From contig JAQGEQ010000186.1 of the NCBI GenBank assembly GCA_034620365.1, positions 1,054,001 through 1,118,000 of the forward strand: 64,000 nucleotides of DNA, read 5' to 3'. Made by a program: the position numbers and the translations under genes. The notes beneath the pieces were generated by a model that saw nothing but the letters and a program-made list of their open reading frames with translations, was not told the origin of the DNA and made no database searches. Source of the DNA: Pegea sp. RAD2-039. Lineage: Eukaryota > Chordata > Thaliacea > Salpida > Salpidae. Positions 22,233-35,131 of the stretch are shown here, piece after piece. The stretch's first letter is position 1, and each line of letters opens with the position of its first letter.

Positions 22233-24409
22233 TCAAGGCAGAATGCGACCTTTAGGTCCATAAACTTTTTCAAAACGAAAACTCTGAGAGTTTGGTTGTA
22301 ATTGTCCTTTCGTATCAACAAAAGTTCCGATTTTTTTCATCTGATTGAAATGGGATAACGCAAAATCATACAATTCTCGTTCCATTTGATAAGTTTTTGA
22401 AGCTTTGATAAGTTGAACAGTTTCATCGCTTATTGGATCTTTGTGAAGAGTTTTTCGTACATGGGTAACACCATCATCTACATTTAATAAATGATTCCAT
22501 TGATAAAAAAGGAGTTGATTAAAATCGTTCAAGCTAGAAAAGTTGATGACGCAACAAATCAAATTGAACTGATATCACTCAGATATATGCTTAAGTAACT
22601 TTTGCAATTCATATTTAAAAGTCATTCGTTATCGCTTTGTTAAGTGGTTAAAGTAATTAGGTAGACAAATTTCAATTTATATATCAGATAAACCTAGGTA
22701 ACCTTGAATTTTCTGTATCTTATTGTTTCACATCATACATACCTTGGCGATATTTTGCTGAAATTCCTTTAAATACAGAAGGAACTATAGATTCAAGAAC
22801 AACAATAAAGTCTTCCATCTGTTCAGTTACTCCTACTAATGTATATCGAGTCAGAATATTTTTTTTTGCTTCCTGTAGAGCCCATTCACTATTCAATCTC
22901 CTGTTTGTTGAAAAGTAACAAATATATTGACATGTAAAGTAACCAAAAGTGTAAATTTCTATTCTATGTGTTGCACAGCAAATTAATATAATTTTACAAG
23001 TTTTATTTTATTAAAGATATAGATAAGTTTTAAACATCAAATTAATAAAATATTCATCAATACTTTAACATAAATTAGAAATAATAGTCTAAAATGAAAT
23101 TTAAAACAAAATATCTTAAAGAAAAAAAAAGTTAAAACTTAAACTAGAAAATCAGTAAATAATCTACAAAATTAAATTTATTTGAAAAATGTTTCCTTTA
23201 ACTAAGCAAGAAACAAATTTGATTAAATTTGACAAATCTTTTACCAGCACTCAGCACTTTGACCACAAAGAAATGGGATTTGAACCCACAATTGTTTCGT
23301 ATCACAATCTTTACCTTGGCGTTTTACACACGAGTCGAAGGTCTATAAGTTTTGAAAATATGAAAATAAATAAGTTAAATTATAGCATTCATTTATTCAA
23401 GCAAACTTATCAACTACAAACAAAAACTAAATTTCTTATCAACTAAATCAAAATCTTACAGTTTTATCGCCTTGTCTTGCTCTTTTTAAACCTTTTCTTA
23501 AATCATCACCATATCTTAAAAAGTAGTAGTAAGATACTAATCTGTCTAAAGGTTCTCGAATAATGTTGATATATAAAGGTTCATTGGCACCAAATTGACT
23601 AAAAGGTATATAACCCACATGACCATGATAAACAGCAGGCTTATGATCATGCCAATTAGTAACATTCCAAACAAAAGTATACTATAATAATAAAAATGAA
23701 TAAATAAGATAAAAGATTTCATCTTAACAAGTTTTAAGGAAAAAATAACTTTACTTGGTCAGATAGGCTCCATCTAAAGTTGTTTTTTGTAGTGTTAAGA
23801 TGTGAAACATAAATTGCATTACTCTTTGATAAATCATATACTAATCTTGTGAAAGTAGTGCTGCCAGTTTTTGGCAGACGATTGTATATAATGATTGGTA
23901 GATGTTTCTGAAATTTCATTGAAAAAAGATTATATTTATAGTCCATAACAAATTTAAGTATTAACTAAGATTGAAATAGTTTAAAATTATCATAATTGTA
24001 AATAATACATCTTTATGATTATAAATTTCAAGCTAATAAAGTTTGAACAAAATTAATTATCTACAAATACAAGCAAAATAATACTTTTAAAGATTCTTGA
24101 GAAAGATCATTGTCAATAAAGTTTCTGCTTTTAACTTGAACATTTTCATTATCTAATTTTGACTCTGAAATAATTATAAGCACAATTAAAATGTAATTTT
24201 TACAAAAAACAGTGCTATTACATAATATTAACTAATAATTTATTTTAAGAAATTAGGAAAAATCACTTGAATATCACCAGAAAAAAAGTTAAACACTAAC
24301 TTATCAACTCAAGCTGTTTCTCATTCTTCCAAATGCCTATTTGCAAGTACAATAATAAAATAACATTAATTAAAACAATTCCAATTAAAGACATCCGTTT
24401 ATTAGCCAT
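22233..24409 (-). CDS. HS2ST1: heparan sulfate 2-O-sulfotransferase
   Basis: Golgi type II membrane enzyme that moves sulfate from PAPS to the 2-O position of iduronic (and some glucuronic) acid in heparan sulfate. Seven exons on the minus strand: 24301-24409, 24085-24164, 23755-23907, 23460-23681, 23245-23342, 22743-22900, 22233-22477. Phase is kept and the product is 354 aa, against about 356 in vertebrates. Seen in order: short cytosolic end and one membrane anchor (MSLIGIVLINVILLLYLQIG), the PAPS 5'-phosphosulfate loop IIIYNRLPKTGSTTFTRL, AVYHGHVGY containing the likely catalytic His, the 3'-phosphate-binding stretch INIIREPLDRLVSYYYFLRYGDD, the cysteine segment DSCVKRQGKDCDTKQLWVQI then PFLCGQSAECW, and LVGVTEQMEDFIVVLES near the end. 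The cysteine exon is short and easy to miss because no long open frame marks it. Confidence 0.96.
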
Positions 24410-27090
24410 TAGAGATATGTATATACTGTTATATTAATGAATTATTAATGCTGACATCAAAGTAGTCAGGTGTGAAATCAAGCTAAAAAAATGAAATTCA
24501 AATTAGTTGCTTATACAAAGTTTGATAGTTAGCCAGTAAAAAATTACAAGTTTTATTTAAAAAGCTATAAAATATATCTTTTAGAGTCAACAGTTTTTTA
24601 TATAGAAAATGTGTTGATGTATCAATAATCAAACAAACTAATTTCAGGTAATTTATAATTTATACTAATTTATAATATAAACTTAAGATTCAAAGTTCAG
24701 TTAATATTTCAAACTTTATTAAAATACTCATAAAGAATAAACTCTAATCAAGTTGTACATCATAAAAAATCTAATAATAACAGAAATGGCCTGCTTATGC
24801 CTAGTACAGCCATGATGAATGTTTTCCTGAAATAGTTTCAAGAACAAAGCACATAAAATAATGATCATGATTAGATTTAAAATTTTTTTAAATAATGAAA
24901 GCATTAGAGAAAGTTGGTGATAGTGACACACTGAAAAGCTAACAAATAAGCACTAATTAAAAATTATTTAAAATTAAAATTTAGAACTCTTTTATGATTG
25001 ATCTAATAAAAATATTGTTAAAAGGATTGAAAGACAAACTTCCAAATATAAGTTATTTAGATTATCATTTAAATTCAAATTTACATTTAAATACAATTGG
25101 TGATAACTATATATTTATTGAAATAAATAAATAAATATAGTAACATAAAAAGTTATTTCATTTTATGATATTAACAAGAAAAATAATAAAAACTTTTTTT
25201 TACAGAAATTAAACAAAAATGAAAAGGTTAATTAAGCATCTTATGTTTACAAGTAAAAAAATAAAAATATCAATAAAAATTAATCATATTCCAAATCGCA
25301 TACTATATTAAGTTTAAAAATTCACTTGGCTATTTGAGTATATCTTTGAAGCCAGTTAGTAATTAAGGTTGTTATACTTTAGTAAACTAACCCTGTTTTG
25401 AAACTAATTGAAATATTTTAATTATCTAGTCTTGAATTTACATTGTTCTTAAAATCAAAAAGTAAAATACTATAAAAACATATAAAAATTTATAAAGTTT
25501 TTGAAATTGCACAAAAGACTTCTAGCAAAGATTAACGCAACTTAAAAAACCCTAATTAGAGTTTTTTTCATTGCTTTTTTTAAGTTGGTGATATATAGAA
25601 GTATCTAGTAATGCTATAAAAAAGTTACATAAAAATTAACGTTGTGAAATTAATAACCTAAAAGATTAATGAAATCAAACAATATTAGAATATTAACAGA
25701 AAACATGTAACATTGTTGAATAAATAAAGTTTTTAAATAATTTTTTTTCTACTTAATTAGTACGAGGACCCTAGGAAAAGTGTGTTTTAAGCTTTGTTGC
25801 AATAATTTAAATTAATAAATAATTAGCTTAACTTGTATCAGGCACTATTAATAATACCAGAATATATACTTATAAAAAGTTTAAAAAAACTGGTAACAGT
25901 TTATTTTATCGTCAAAGTGCGGTCATAGTGTTTTTCTAAAAATTCAATATTGATTTTGAATTCAAAAAGATCATATGACACTCAAAGCATTTTTATTATT
26001 CACAAGAAATTTTTTTCTGAAACTTTCTTTCAGTATAACTTTACAAATTGTAAGTATTCTTATTTTCAAACTTTCAATTAGACTAAATTAAAATAGCCCA
26101 ATCGGATTGGTTAAAAGCATTACTAAGGTAAACGGTAGACTGCTGTTTAAGTGGTTAGGTGCAAGCCTAGGCTGTTTCTAGATAAGATAAATCACATGTA
26201 AAGTCAAGTTCTTTTATATGTATTTGAAAAAATAAAACTTTACATATCAAATTAATTCTTAGAAAGCTAGTTTCAATTATCAAATCAATGAATAGATACT
26301 AATATAAATATCATTGAATAAATAATATGAAAATTAATGAAGAAAGTTATTTTTTTATTAATTAAAAAAAAATGGAGTATTCGATTATGCAAAATATTTT
26401 TAAAAGGAAATTTTTTAAGATAACTCTAATTCAATAAATAACTAATTGATAAATCGAATTTATAGTACAAAAACAATGTAAAATATGTCCTCCACAATAA
26501 TTAATTATTATTTTTATGAAATTATATTTTCGGTCTTTTATTTTGATTAATTCTGTTTAATTTAAGCTTTCTTTTTAAGCTTTCGTTGTATTAATTTACC
26601 CTAAAATTAAAATAATAATTATTTTAAATCGTCGGGTTACATTAAAATGAAAACTCATTTATTATTCTATCAATTTTTTTTTAATTCTTGTAATTAGACA
26701 AAACTTCTTAGTATTATTTACAAATTATAGGAATAAGGTAATTATAAAAGCTTCACAGAAAGTTGGTAGGAAAATTTTTAGATAAAATATATTTTTATAG
26801 CATTTTCGAAACTAATAATTTTACTTATATCTGGCAATATGAGAATACTAATTTGATAATTTTTATAAATTAATTAGAAATGTTACTTTTACTAGTTAGT
26901 TATAATTTAGTTGAAATTTTAAAGCATTTTTTGTGATTAGTTCTTAGAATCAATAAGTTTAAGCCTTATATAAAATCCCTTCTTGTGAAGTTTTGCTTAG
27001 TAGTAATTATTATAACTAAAAGTCATATATAAATATACCTTATAAAGCAGTATAAGCTTCATCTGCATTGTATTATTGAGTTAAATTTCT
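24410..27090. other. AT-rich divergent intergenic region
   Basis: Lies between the divergently transcribed HS2ST and FLOT1 genes and should hold both promoters. A TATATAAAA word at about 26968-26976 is about 115-120 bp upstream of the FLOT1 ATG and might be a TATA box, but such words are common at this composition. An ATAAATAAATA tract at 25117-25138 resembles the LINE 3' tail without its body. No coding exon was recognised; the minus-strand frame 24728-24931 has no known domain. Confidence 0.5.
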
Positions 27091-29175
27091 ATGATGGGTT
27101 TTGCAACTTGTGGACCTAATGAAGCAATGGTTGTTTCTGGTTGTTGTAAATCTAGACCAGTTATGATACCTGGCGGGTCAGTTTGGGTTTGGCCTTATAT
27201 CGAGCAGCTGCAGAGGATACCTCTGGGACTAATGAAGCTTCAGGTCATTAGCTTAGATGTGTGTACTTTAGAAGGTGTAGCAATTTCATGTATTGGTATT
27301 GCACAAATAAAAATTCAAGGGCAGAGCCAGGAAATGCTTGCTGATGCTTGCATGCAGTTTTTGGGAAAATCTCCAAAACAAATTTCAAGAATTGTACTTG
27401 AAACTCTTGAAGGTTAGAAAATTATTAACTTAATGAAGAAAATTAGTTTTTTATGTAACCATTTATGTAACTAGCTTTTCATTTTTATCTTTTTTGTGTT
27501 TCTGTTTTACCTTAAGCTTGTATATGAATTTAAACTGACTTTATTTTTATCTCAGTAATTCACATATATTGATGTGAAGTTCTATCTAAATAAAAGTAAA
27601 ACTTAAAATCTTATTTGAGGTCACCAAAGAGCTATAATGGGATCTATGACAGTTGAAGAGATTATCCAAGATAGAAAGAAGTTTTCAAAATTGGTTTTTC
27701 AAGTGGCTTCAACTGATTTGGTACAAATGGGTATCAGTGTAGTATCTTACACATTAAAAGATGTCAAAGACCGCCAGGGGTAGAAAACTTTTCATCTTTT
27801 AAGTATTTTATAGACACTAAGTACATTTTAAAATAGGCTGTTATGCTTTGTTGGTATAAATACCTACGACAAAATAAATTTGCATCTTTATTTTTAAGGT
27901 TAGACAATAATTATTAGTGATAGAATAATTATTATAAAGTTTTGATTAATTTCTTTAATATAAACTATAAATTATTGATCTTTTTTAACTTAATTAACTT
28001 TTTATCTTTGCATATGTTTGAAAAGGTTGCTTGAATAAACACAATTGTAATTTATTAACAAATGTTATAGTTATCTAGCCGCGTTGGGTAAAAGCAGAAC
28101 AGCGTATGTCCAAAGTGTTGCAAAGATAGGAGAGTCAAAAGCTAGAAAAACTGCAGGCGTTGAAGAAGCAAAAGCTACTCAAAAACGTTTGGAGATAAGA
28201 TATAAAAAAGACACCGAAATTGCTAAAGCTAAAAGAGATTTCAATATGAATAAAGCAAGATATGATCTTGAAGTAATTAAAAAGAAATTTATTATTCTTA
28301 TTCAACAAAACAAAATATTTTGTACTTAATTGAATTTTTACAAAAATAGGTAGAAACTGAAAAAGCTCAATCAGAAATGGCTTACCAGCTTCAATCGGCT
28401 ATTACAAAACAAGCTATTAAGGAAGAGGAAATGAAAATTATAATTGAAGAAAAAAGGAAGCAAGTTGAAATTGAAGATCAAGAGGTTTTACGTTGCGAAA
28501 AAGAGTTAGAATCAAAAGTAAAAAAACCTGCAGAGGCTGAAAAATACAGGTTCAGTATATCTATGTCTAAAAACTTCTTTTACAACCCTAATTTGTTTAG
28601 AAAAACTACCAATAAATGTAATAATCAAATTTACAGAAAGCTAGATATAAAATTTAAAAGTCGTTTTCTATTTCTATTTTCAAATTGCTGTGACTAATTG
28701 CAAATTTAAATTCAAAATTTCCCAAACTTAAAATCTCTTTCTGAAGGAATGTATATAATCTCTAATTCGATTTTCTTACAGATTAGAAACAATTGCATCT
28801 GCTGAACGAAAAAGGGTTATTTTAGAAGCTGAAGCAGAAGCTGAAAGTATTAGATTAAAAGGACAAGCAGAAGCTTTTGCTATTGAAGTGAAAGCAAAAG
28901 CAGAGGCTACTGAGATGGCTGAAAAGGCTGAATCATGGAAAGAATATAAAAGAGCTGCGATAGTTGATATGATTTTGTCAACTTTACCCAAAATAGCTGC
29001 AGAAGTAGCAGCACCATTAACGAAAACTGAGAAAGTTACAATTATCTCAAGTGGTTCAGGAGGTATTGGAGCTACTAAAATTACTGGTGAAGTCATTGAT
29101 GTGATTGGAAAGCTTCCTGAAATGATGCAGAAAATGTCTGGTGTTGATATTTCCACCTTGACCCATCTAAAGTGA
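27091..29175 (+). CDS. FLOT1: flotillin-1
   Basis: Scaffold protein of detergent-resistant membrane domains; it forms hetero-oligomers with flotillin-2 on the inner face of the plasma membrane and endosomes. Five exons: 27091-27412, 27620-27779, 28071-28272, 28350-28549, 28782-29175, phase kept, 425 aa (vertebrate FLOT1 is 427). The SPFH/PHB domain begins with [16 protein letters not shown] and continues through [39 protein letters not shown] and [15 protein letters not shown]. The flotillin coiled coil follows with [51 protein letters not shown] and [19 protein letters not shown]. The end is [17 protein letters not shown] then STLTHLK. The alternating Glu-Ala repeats are typical. The start has two tandem ATGs (MMGFATC); either could be used, and the cysteine nearby is a plausible palmitoylation site as in other flotillins. 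Confidence 0.97.
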
Positions 29176-30137
29176 AATATACTGTTTAGTTTGCCTATAT
29201 TTTTTTTTGGAATATATTTAAGCTGTTTTATTGTTACATATTCTTTTTGAGGATTATTTTTAAGTTTTAATATTTTCATTAAAATATGTCTTGAGTTTTG
29301 TTTTTCACCGTTATATTCATCACTACATCTGTTCGATTACTATTTTTATATTAAACTAAATAAACAGTTATCAGACTTTTGACTCCAAAAAGAGACCTTC
29401 ATTGTTGTTCAAAAATCTAGAAGAAAGACTTAAGTAGATGGTGATTAACAGAAAAACCCTTTTACTTACACAACTAGAAATTTAGTAAATGGAATAGCAA
29501 CGAATTTATCTTGAAAAAAGTATCCACTATCTTTAATATTAGCATTTCAAAAATAATCAATTCGATATGTTTTTAAATAATCACACAGTTGTGAGTAACT
29601 GCTGATATAAAACTAGTTTCTGCTACATTTGCCGAAACTACAAGTTTCACTATTCACAGTCAGCCACTTAACAATTGCCAATTAGTTTTTTAAGAAAATT
29701 GTTTATTTATTTATATAGAAGGTAGGTGTAGTAACCGCTTCGCCACTAAGCAGGTTTATCAATAAATCTGAAGTATTTTAATTCAAGAGATTTTGGTTGT
29801 TGGTCAGAATTGACTTAAATTCCGGTAACTTGCGTTTTACACAAACATCCTTACTTTTGGTTGAAGCTAAATTGCAACCTTGCCGATACTAATTGTTTTT
29901 ATGGACTTACATAAAAGTAGAATGAAAATGAACCACGAGTCTTCTATTTATCTATCAGATTTATTTAATGGATTTTTTACTATAAAAATTTTCCTCTCCT
30001 AAACTACCTTCAACATTGGTATATGGGCCGCGTGTTTCAAAAACCTCTGATATTAGATCTATCAACCCATCATCACAAATACTTAGGACAGAAATTAGGA
30101 TCTGAGAAAATAGACAGAAATTCTCAAGCAAGTGAAA
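29176..30137. other. spacer between FLOT1 and HAUS1 3' ends
   Basis: The two genes converge here. An AATAAA lies near 29359, about 185 bp after the FLOT1 stop. On the minus strand around 29727-29756 there is a short stretch (CTTAGTGGCGAAGCGGTTA) resembling a tRNA A-box region, possibly a SINE head, but too little to call. Confidence 0.4.
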
Positions 30138-32594
30138 TTATTTACGTTTATTTTTAGTTCTAGAAAGATTAGAGTCATTACAGAGACTGATTCCACAAAG
30201 TTGTGACTGGATGTGTTCCTCCAGCTCTTTACATTCTGCTTTTTTTTCCAGAAGTCTTATTCGAGCTAAATCTTCATTCTGTAAACAGAAATTTCAAGTT
30301 TTGATCAGAATTAATTGATTGAGTAGAGACTACACAAAGACAATATTTTTAATGGAAGTTTAACTAATATCTGGAAACACAATACTTCTCAGCTACATCA
30401 GTTTTGTTGAATATTAACATAAAGTAAAAGTGGATCTCATTACCGAAATAAAAGTTTGTTAGGACTAGTAATCAGTTAAGTAACCATGGCGACGAGTGGT
30501 TAAGTCAATTGGTTGCTAATCTATTGGACGAGTGCGTTTGAATGTCTCCTTGTAAAGCAGAGCGCGCGATATTACGCCAAGTATCCTCACCAAATATGGG
30601 TGGATAGTGACTGGTGGTGTCTTCGATTGACTTCAACTAATCAGTTGACCTCAATATCACTGTCTCAGGTCACTGGGCCGTATTACCGAGCATTGGACCT
30701 AAAGAGTGGGGTGGTAGTTCAGCACACAGTTCTCAAATATAATAAAAACCCCATGAGTAAAGGGAGGCTGTCAACCATTTCCATCTACTACTTCGGTTTA
30801 AGAAGTTTATCAAAAATAATCATTTTTCTAACAATAGAAAAGACAGCAGAAATTAGAAAAGACAACCAGATTTTTACAAGGTACAACAGAAACTGCAAAA
30901 AACCAACAGTTGCCCTCAACAGCAATCAAAACAAGAATTAGAAAGACCCACCAACTGTGTCATAAAATGATATGACTGAATAAATATTAATATTTTACAG
31001 TAATAGACAGATTTGGTGAAAGCCTGAATGATTTCATTACTTTAAAAAGTCTTACTTACTTTGGGTAAATCTTTATATGACTTTAGCTTCAGCTGAAAAG
31101 CTACCAAACTTTCTTTTTGAGAAATTACTTCATTTCCTAATTGAGATAACTTTTGATGAGTCAAAGAATTTTTATATCCATTTTCATGTAATGTTTCTTG
31201 GTACCTATAATCAAATGATCAAGTAGATTTCATACTGACACATCATTTTCTACTTTGATATCTGCTGTTTGTTTTCTTTTGCTTGTATCACATCTCGCCG
31301 CATTTCAATATGATTTTTTTTAGCACAACTTTTTTCACTTTCCAAACTTTCTTCCAGCTGCTGATAAAACCTGCAAACAAATAAATATAAACTTTAAAAC
31401 TTAAGTTTAATGGCAAAAGTATTAATACTAAAAGATAATTTATAAACATGCAAATGCAGTATTAATAAAAAAAAATACAACACACATGTATGCACTATAA
31501 TTAAATTATCAAAATATGCCAAGATTAAACATTAATATCTTCTACAATTTAAGATAATAATAAGAAGAAAGTGTTTTATAATTGCAACCAGTAAAAAAAC
31601 ACACCCATTTATATAAACTTGCATTTCCTTCATCTGTTTTTTAAGGATTTTTAGATCATTTAGTTTTTCTTCAACTGTCTCTAACTCAAATTGATTATTT
31701 TCCAATTTACTGATTAAATTAACAATTGCAGATGAACAAGCAGCATAAGAGGGACTTACAACATCAAGTTCAACAACAATAAGAGATAATGAGTTTAAAA
31801 GTGTCTTAATCTCAGGATGATCATTAAAATGAATGTTTAAATTTTTTAAAACAAACTCTAATCGACGCTCTGAAATAAAGAAATAAACTATTTTAGATAA
31901 AATTTGTAAAAATAAAAGCTACATTTCATTTTATAAAAAATTTCAACAAAAATTAAAGTTTATCAAACTTTTAATTTTATCTAATTAATAGATAAAAATG
32001 TAAATAAGTTAAAGATTATTTGTATAAAGTTAGATAATTAAAAAAAATAAAGTTAACTTTCTTGGATGTTACCAACATAATTATATTACCAAAATTAAAC
32101 ACTCAAAATTAAAGAATTGTTTTTATTGATTTAATTCATCTAACAAAAAAGATAAAATAAAAGTACTAACTTTCACATTTCATTTCTTCAACTTCTTTCT
32201 TTAAAACTTCTTCTTGAACTTCTTTTTGATGTTCAATTTCTTTAAACTGAAGTTGATACTTTTCAAGGATTTCAATTGTTTCTTCACAAGTTTCAAACTC
32301 TGGTACTTTTTGAGGATGGAATATTTTTTCAAGCCATTTTTGAATCTAAAATAAATGTAGACTTAAATGAGAGCTTTATATACCTTAAATATATTTTCAA
32401 ATTTGAAATCATTTTATTTCAAAGTTTAAAAAAATAATTATATTTATGGAACCAATTTGTTTAAAGATAAACAAAATAATTGAAAAAAATATTATTCTTA
32501 AACTTTAGACATTTGATTTATACTAATGCACTTATTAAATACTCACATCTTCCAACCTATCAGAATAATTCTTTGAAAGAGTTATTTTATCCAT
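30138..32594 (-). CDS. HAUS1: augmin (HAUS) complex subunit 1
   Basis: Coiled-coil subunit of the eight-member augmin complex, which recruits gamma-tubulin to spindle microtubules for branching nucleation. Six exons on the minus strand: 32547-32594, 32171-32345, 31605-31869, 31254-31370, 31060-31204, 30138-30278, phase kept, 296 aa (human 278). The N-terminus IQKWLEKIFHPQKVPEFE then ETIEILEKY matches the family signature WLxKIFG...P.Y......E.L. The middle is long helical coiled coil (ENNQFELETVEEKLNDLKIL). The end, NEDLARIRLLEKKAECKELE, matches the HAUS1 C-terminal block NPSLAQVKIEEAKREL. The gene would escape a simple frame scan because each exon is short. Intron 5 (30279-31059) carries a SINE. 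Identity rests on the two end blocks and length; the middle is generic coiled coil. Confidence 0.88.
30484..30830 (+). mobile_element. tRNA-Ser-derived SINE in HAUS1 intron 5
   Basis: The first 65 bases align with a serine tRNA (anticodon GCT): GGCGACGAGTGGTTAAG corresponds to the A-box region, TTGCTAA to the anticodon loop, and GCGTTTGAATGTC to the B box. A non-tRNA body follows, including CACTGTCTCAGGTCACTGGG and CTAAAGAGTGGGGTGGTAG. A diverged second copy of the body is at 43310-43440. It lies antisense to HAUS1. The open frame over 30513-30941 is a by-product of this element, not a gene. The 3' boundary is approximate. Confidence 0.7.
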
Positions 32595-33699
32595 CACAAA
32601 AAGTTTAAAAAATATTCCTAGTCACAATTTTAAATATATTTAATCATACTTTGTCAAAATAAATAATTTAGTTTTTATTTTAAGCCATCTTTTATATTTT
32701 CTCATTTCTTTAACATGAAAATTTAAGCTACTACAGAAATTATTTTAATTTCCATAATACATAATATACAGAAAAAAATGTTTATGCAATTGTTGAAATA
32801 ATAGTTTACAAAAAACACTTTAAAACTAGATAAAATTTGCTGTTGGTCATAATATTCAAGATATTTAAACTTTATTTTGAACTTCTGGTTTAAACAATAT
32901 ATGAATCAGACTAACAATAACAAAAAAGTTTAAAATGTTGAATTTTACGAAAAGCAACATATTCAATTTTGCCTCTGCTGAAATCTATGACTAAAGTGGC
33001 TAAAACTAGGTTAAAAAAAAAAACTTACTAAATAACATAAAAAAATATACTATTATTATGAAAATTCATTTTATTCAAACGTTATCTTAAAACCTGTGTT
33101 ACTGCAAAAGATTTTTTAACTTCAAAATCAGACAAAATAACCGTTAATATACATTAAAAAAAACTTCTTTCTGCGAAATACTCAACACAGAAACAGGGCA
33201 ATATCAACTTCATTAATTTAACTCTGTAATAACGGTAAGCAGAATTCAAAGAGTTTTTCATCATCAGCATATGCTAAAAGTTTATTATATGGATTTATTT
33301 ACATAATTTATTATTTTGCTAGTTAGCGGTTTTAAGATTATTATTTTATTTTCTGACAAAATTAAACTAAAATATACAGTTTGAAAATATTTGTGGTCTC
33401 TTAACAGATTTTTAAGACTTTTTCTGCAAAAGTAAGTAAAATGTTTTAAAAAAGCAGATGCTTTTGAACAAACTACACAAAAATATGGTGACTTAGAATA
33501 ATTAAAGGTTTACTTAGATGAATGCAATGATGAATTTGGGAATTCAGTTTGTTAAAATATGTTTAAAATAGTATCAGAATAAAGGAAGTTTGCAAAACAT
33601 AGATATTTAAAATCTAATCAAAGATGTTGTGAAAGCAGTACACCATACCAATAGAAAAATGTCATATTATAAAGACTTTGTACGAGATGTGTAATTTCT
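32595..33699. other. AT-rich spacer upstream of HAUS1
   Basis: HAUS1 promoter side, extremely AT-rich. Nothing coding or repetitive recognised. Confidence 0.5.
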
Positions 33700-34245
33700 A
33701 TTTACAATAAGAGCAAAGGAAGCCTGAAAAGAGCACCTCTTGCTGATATATATTCTCACAAAAAATATTATATGAAAATATCTGTTACCTATAATTAAGA
33801 TATATATAATTAAGGACTAATGGAAAAGAAAGCATCGAATTTAAGGTCAACTAAATTGTGGATAACTTACAAAATAAAAGTTAAGTTGTATTTAATCCGT
33901 CGAATTTCCGAAGTATCTAAATTTAAGAAGCTAAGAAGATGTTTACAACTATCGTATTTGATATTAAGTTTCCTGCATACCACTCTCGTAAATGTAGCCT
34001 GAACAGACTCAACTTTATTAATGTTACCAATTTGATATGGCATCAACGAAGTGACTTTAGATTCAAGAGTTGGATGCACTTACAAATCGCAGAGGTTGAT
34101 AAAGAAGAATGAATCTTTAGAATTAACGGTCTTAATAATAAGATAGACAAGTTTGTTTGATTTTGCAAAGATTTTAGAAACATAATTGTGCCATTTAAAG
34201 GCAGCTGAAGAATAAATTTATCTCTGACAAACAAGTATTGAAGAG
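33700..34245 (-). mobile_element. degraded LINE fragment (copy 2)
   Basis: Same family as the copy at 2740-3680, on the minus strand. The recognisable part reads MPYQIGNINKVESVQATFTR, VVCRKLNIKYDS, LLSFLNLDTSEIRRIKYNL; the region downstream is decayed, but the 3' UTR word AAGAGGTGCTCTTTTCAGG is still visible at about 33722-33743. It is 5'-truncated upstream of the MPYQ block, with only faint similarity up to about 34245. Confidence 0.8.
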
Positions 34246-35131
34246 AAATATTTAATATAGACTGATAAGTTCTAAAACAAATTTAATTACATCTTGCTGC
34301 TTCTAGATCCTGTCTAGATATCAATAGTTGAGACTTACACAATCTATGAAAAAATCTTCTAGCTTGTTATTCTATACGTTATGTTGGCAATACTCAGTCA
34401 ATATATAGTTTTACTTACTTGATATAAATCAAATGCTTAGTTTTAATGATATAGTTTTATTAAATGAACAGTTATTATTTCGAAAATGATGACTTAAAAA
34501 TAGAAATTGAGACTAACTCGCAACAAAAGAAAAAAGCATAAAGTGATATAAAAAGCAAACAAAAGATTAAAAGGGAGAATTTAGAATCAGTTTTGTAAAC
34601 GAGCTTTCATCCTAATCTAAATTAGTGTCAGAATAGTTTTTAAATCAAACCTTATAAATATTTCGGGGGCTTAAGGCAAAAGTGAATTATGCAAAAAGTA
34701 GAATTCGAGAAAACATGCTTTTTCATCGTTTCTTAATTTAAAATGCTGCTTACATGTAACACAAAACAAATTGGTTATTCTAATGTAAGGATTAGAAGTT
34801 CAAAAACTAGTAAAAATAATCTTCAAAAGGGCTACCAGCCAGGTAGAAAAATATTTAAAAAACATTTTTCTCTGATGAAAGATGTAAATAAAGTTATCAT
34901 CAATGCCACGACTATTTGTAAAAAAAAGTTTCATTATATTTAGTTGCAGCGTTCTGAACAATTTCATGATTATTACGATTAATCAAATTGTTCAAAACTT
35001 TTTGCTTTCTTTCGGTTGTCATTGAGGCTGAATAAGTCAAAGCTATCATCAAGGAAAGAGTTTTTAAAATTAACAATTCAGACTTAAACAAACACTTTTT
35101 AACATGTATGTAAATGTTATTAAACTTTTAA
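34246..35131. other. AT-rich non-coding stretch
   Basis: No exon or repeat recognised; contains the 3' flank of the PH-like gene on the minus strand. Confidence 0.45.

Noticed and set aside
23245-23342. tRNA-like T-arm on the minus strand (GGGTTCAAATCCC)
   Set aside because: No tRNA cloverleaf can be built around it, and the segment is the HS2ST exon encoding LWVQIPFLCG with correct phase on both sides.
28776-29279. 167-residue frame on the minus strand
   Set aside because: It is the antisense of flotillin exon 5; its Ser/Ala-rich content mirrors the Glu-Ala repeats.
30513-30941. 142-residue open frame
   Set aside because: It falls on the tRNA-Ser-derived SINE inside a HAUS1 intron and has no domain.
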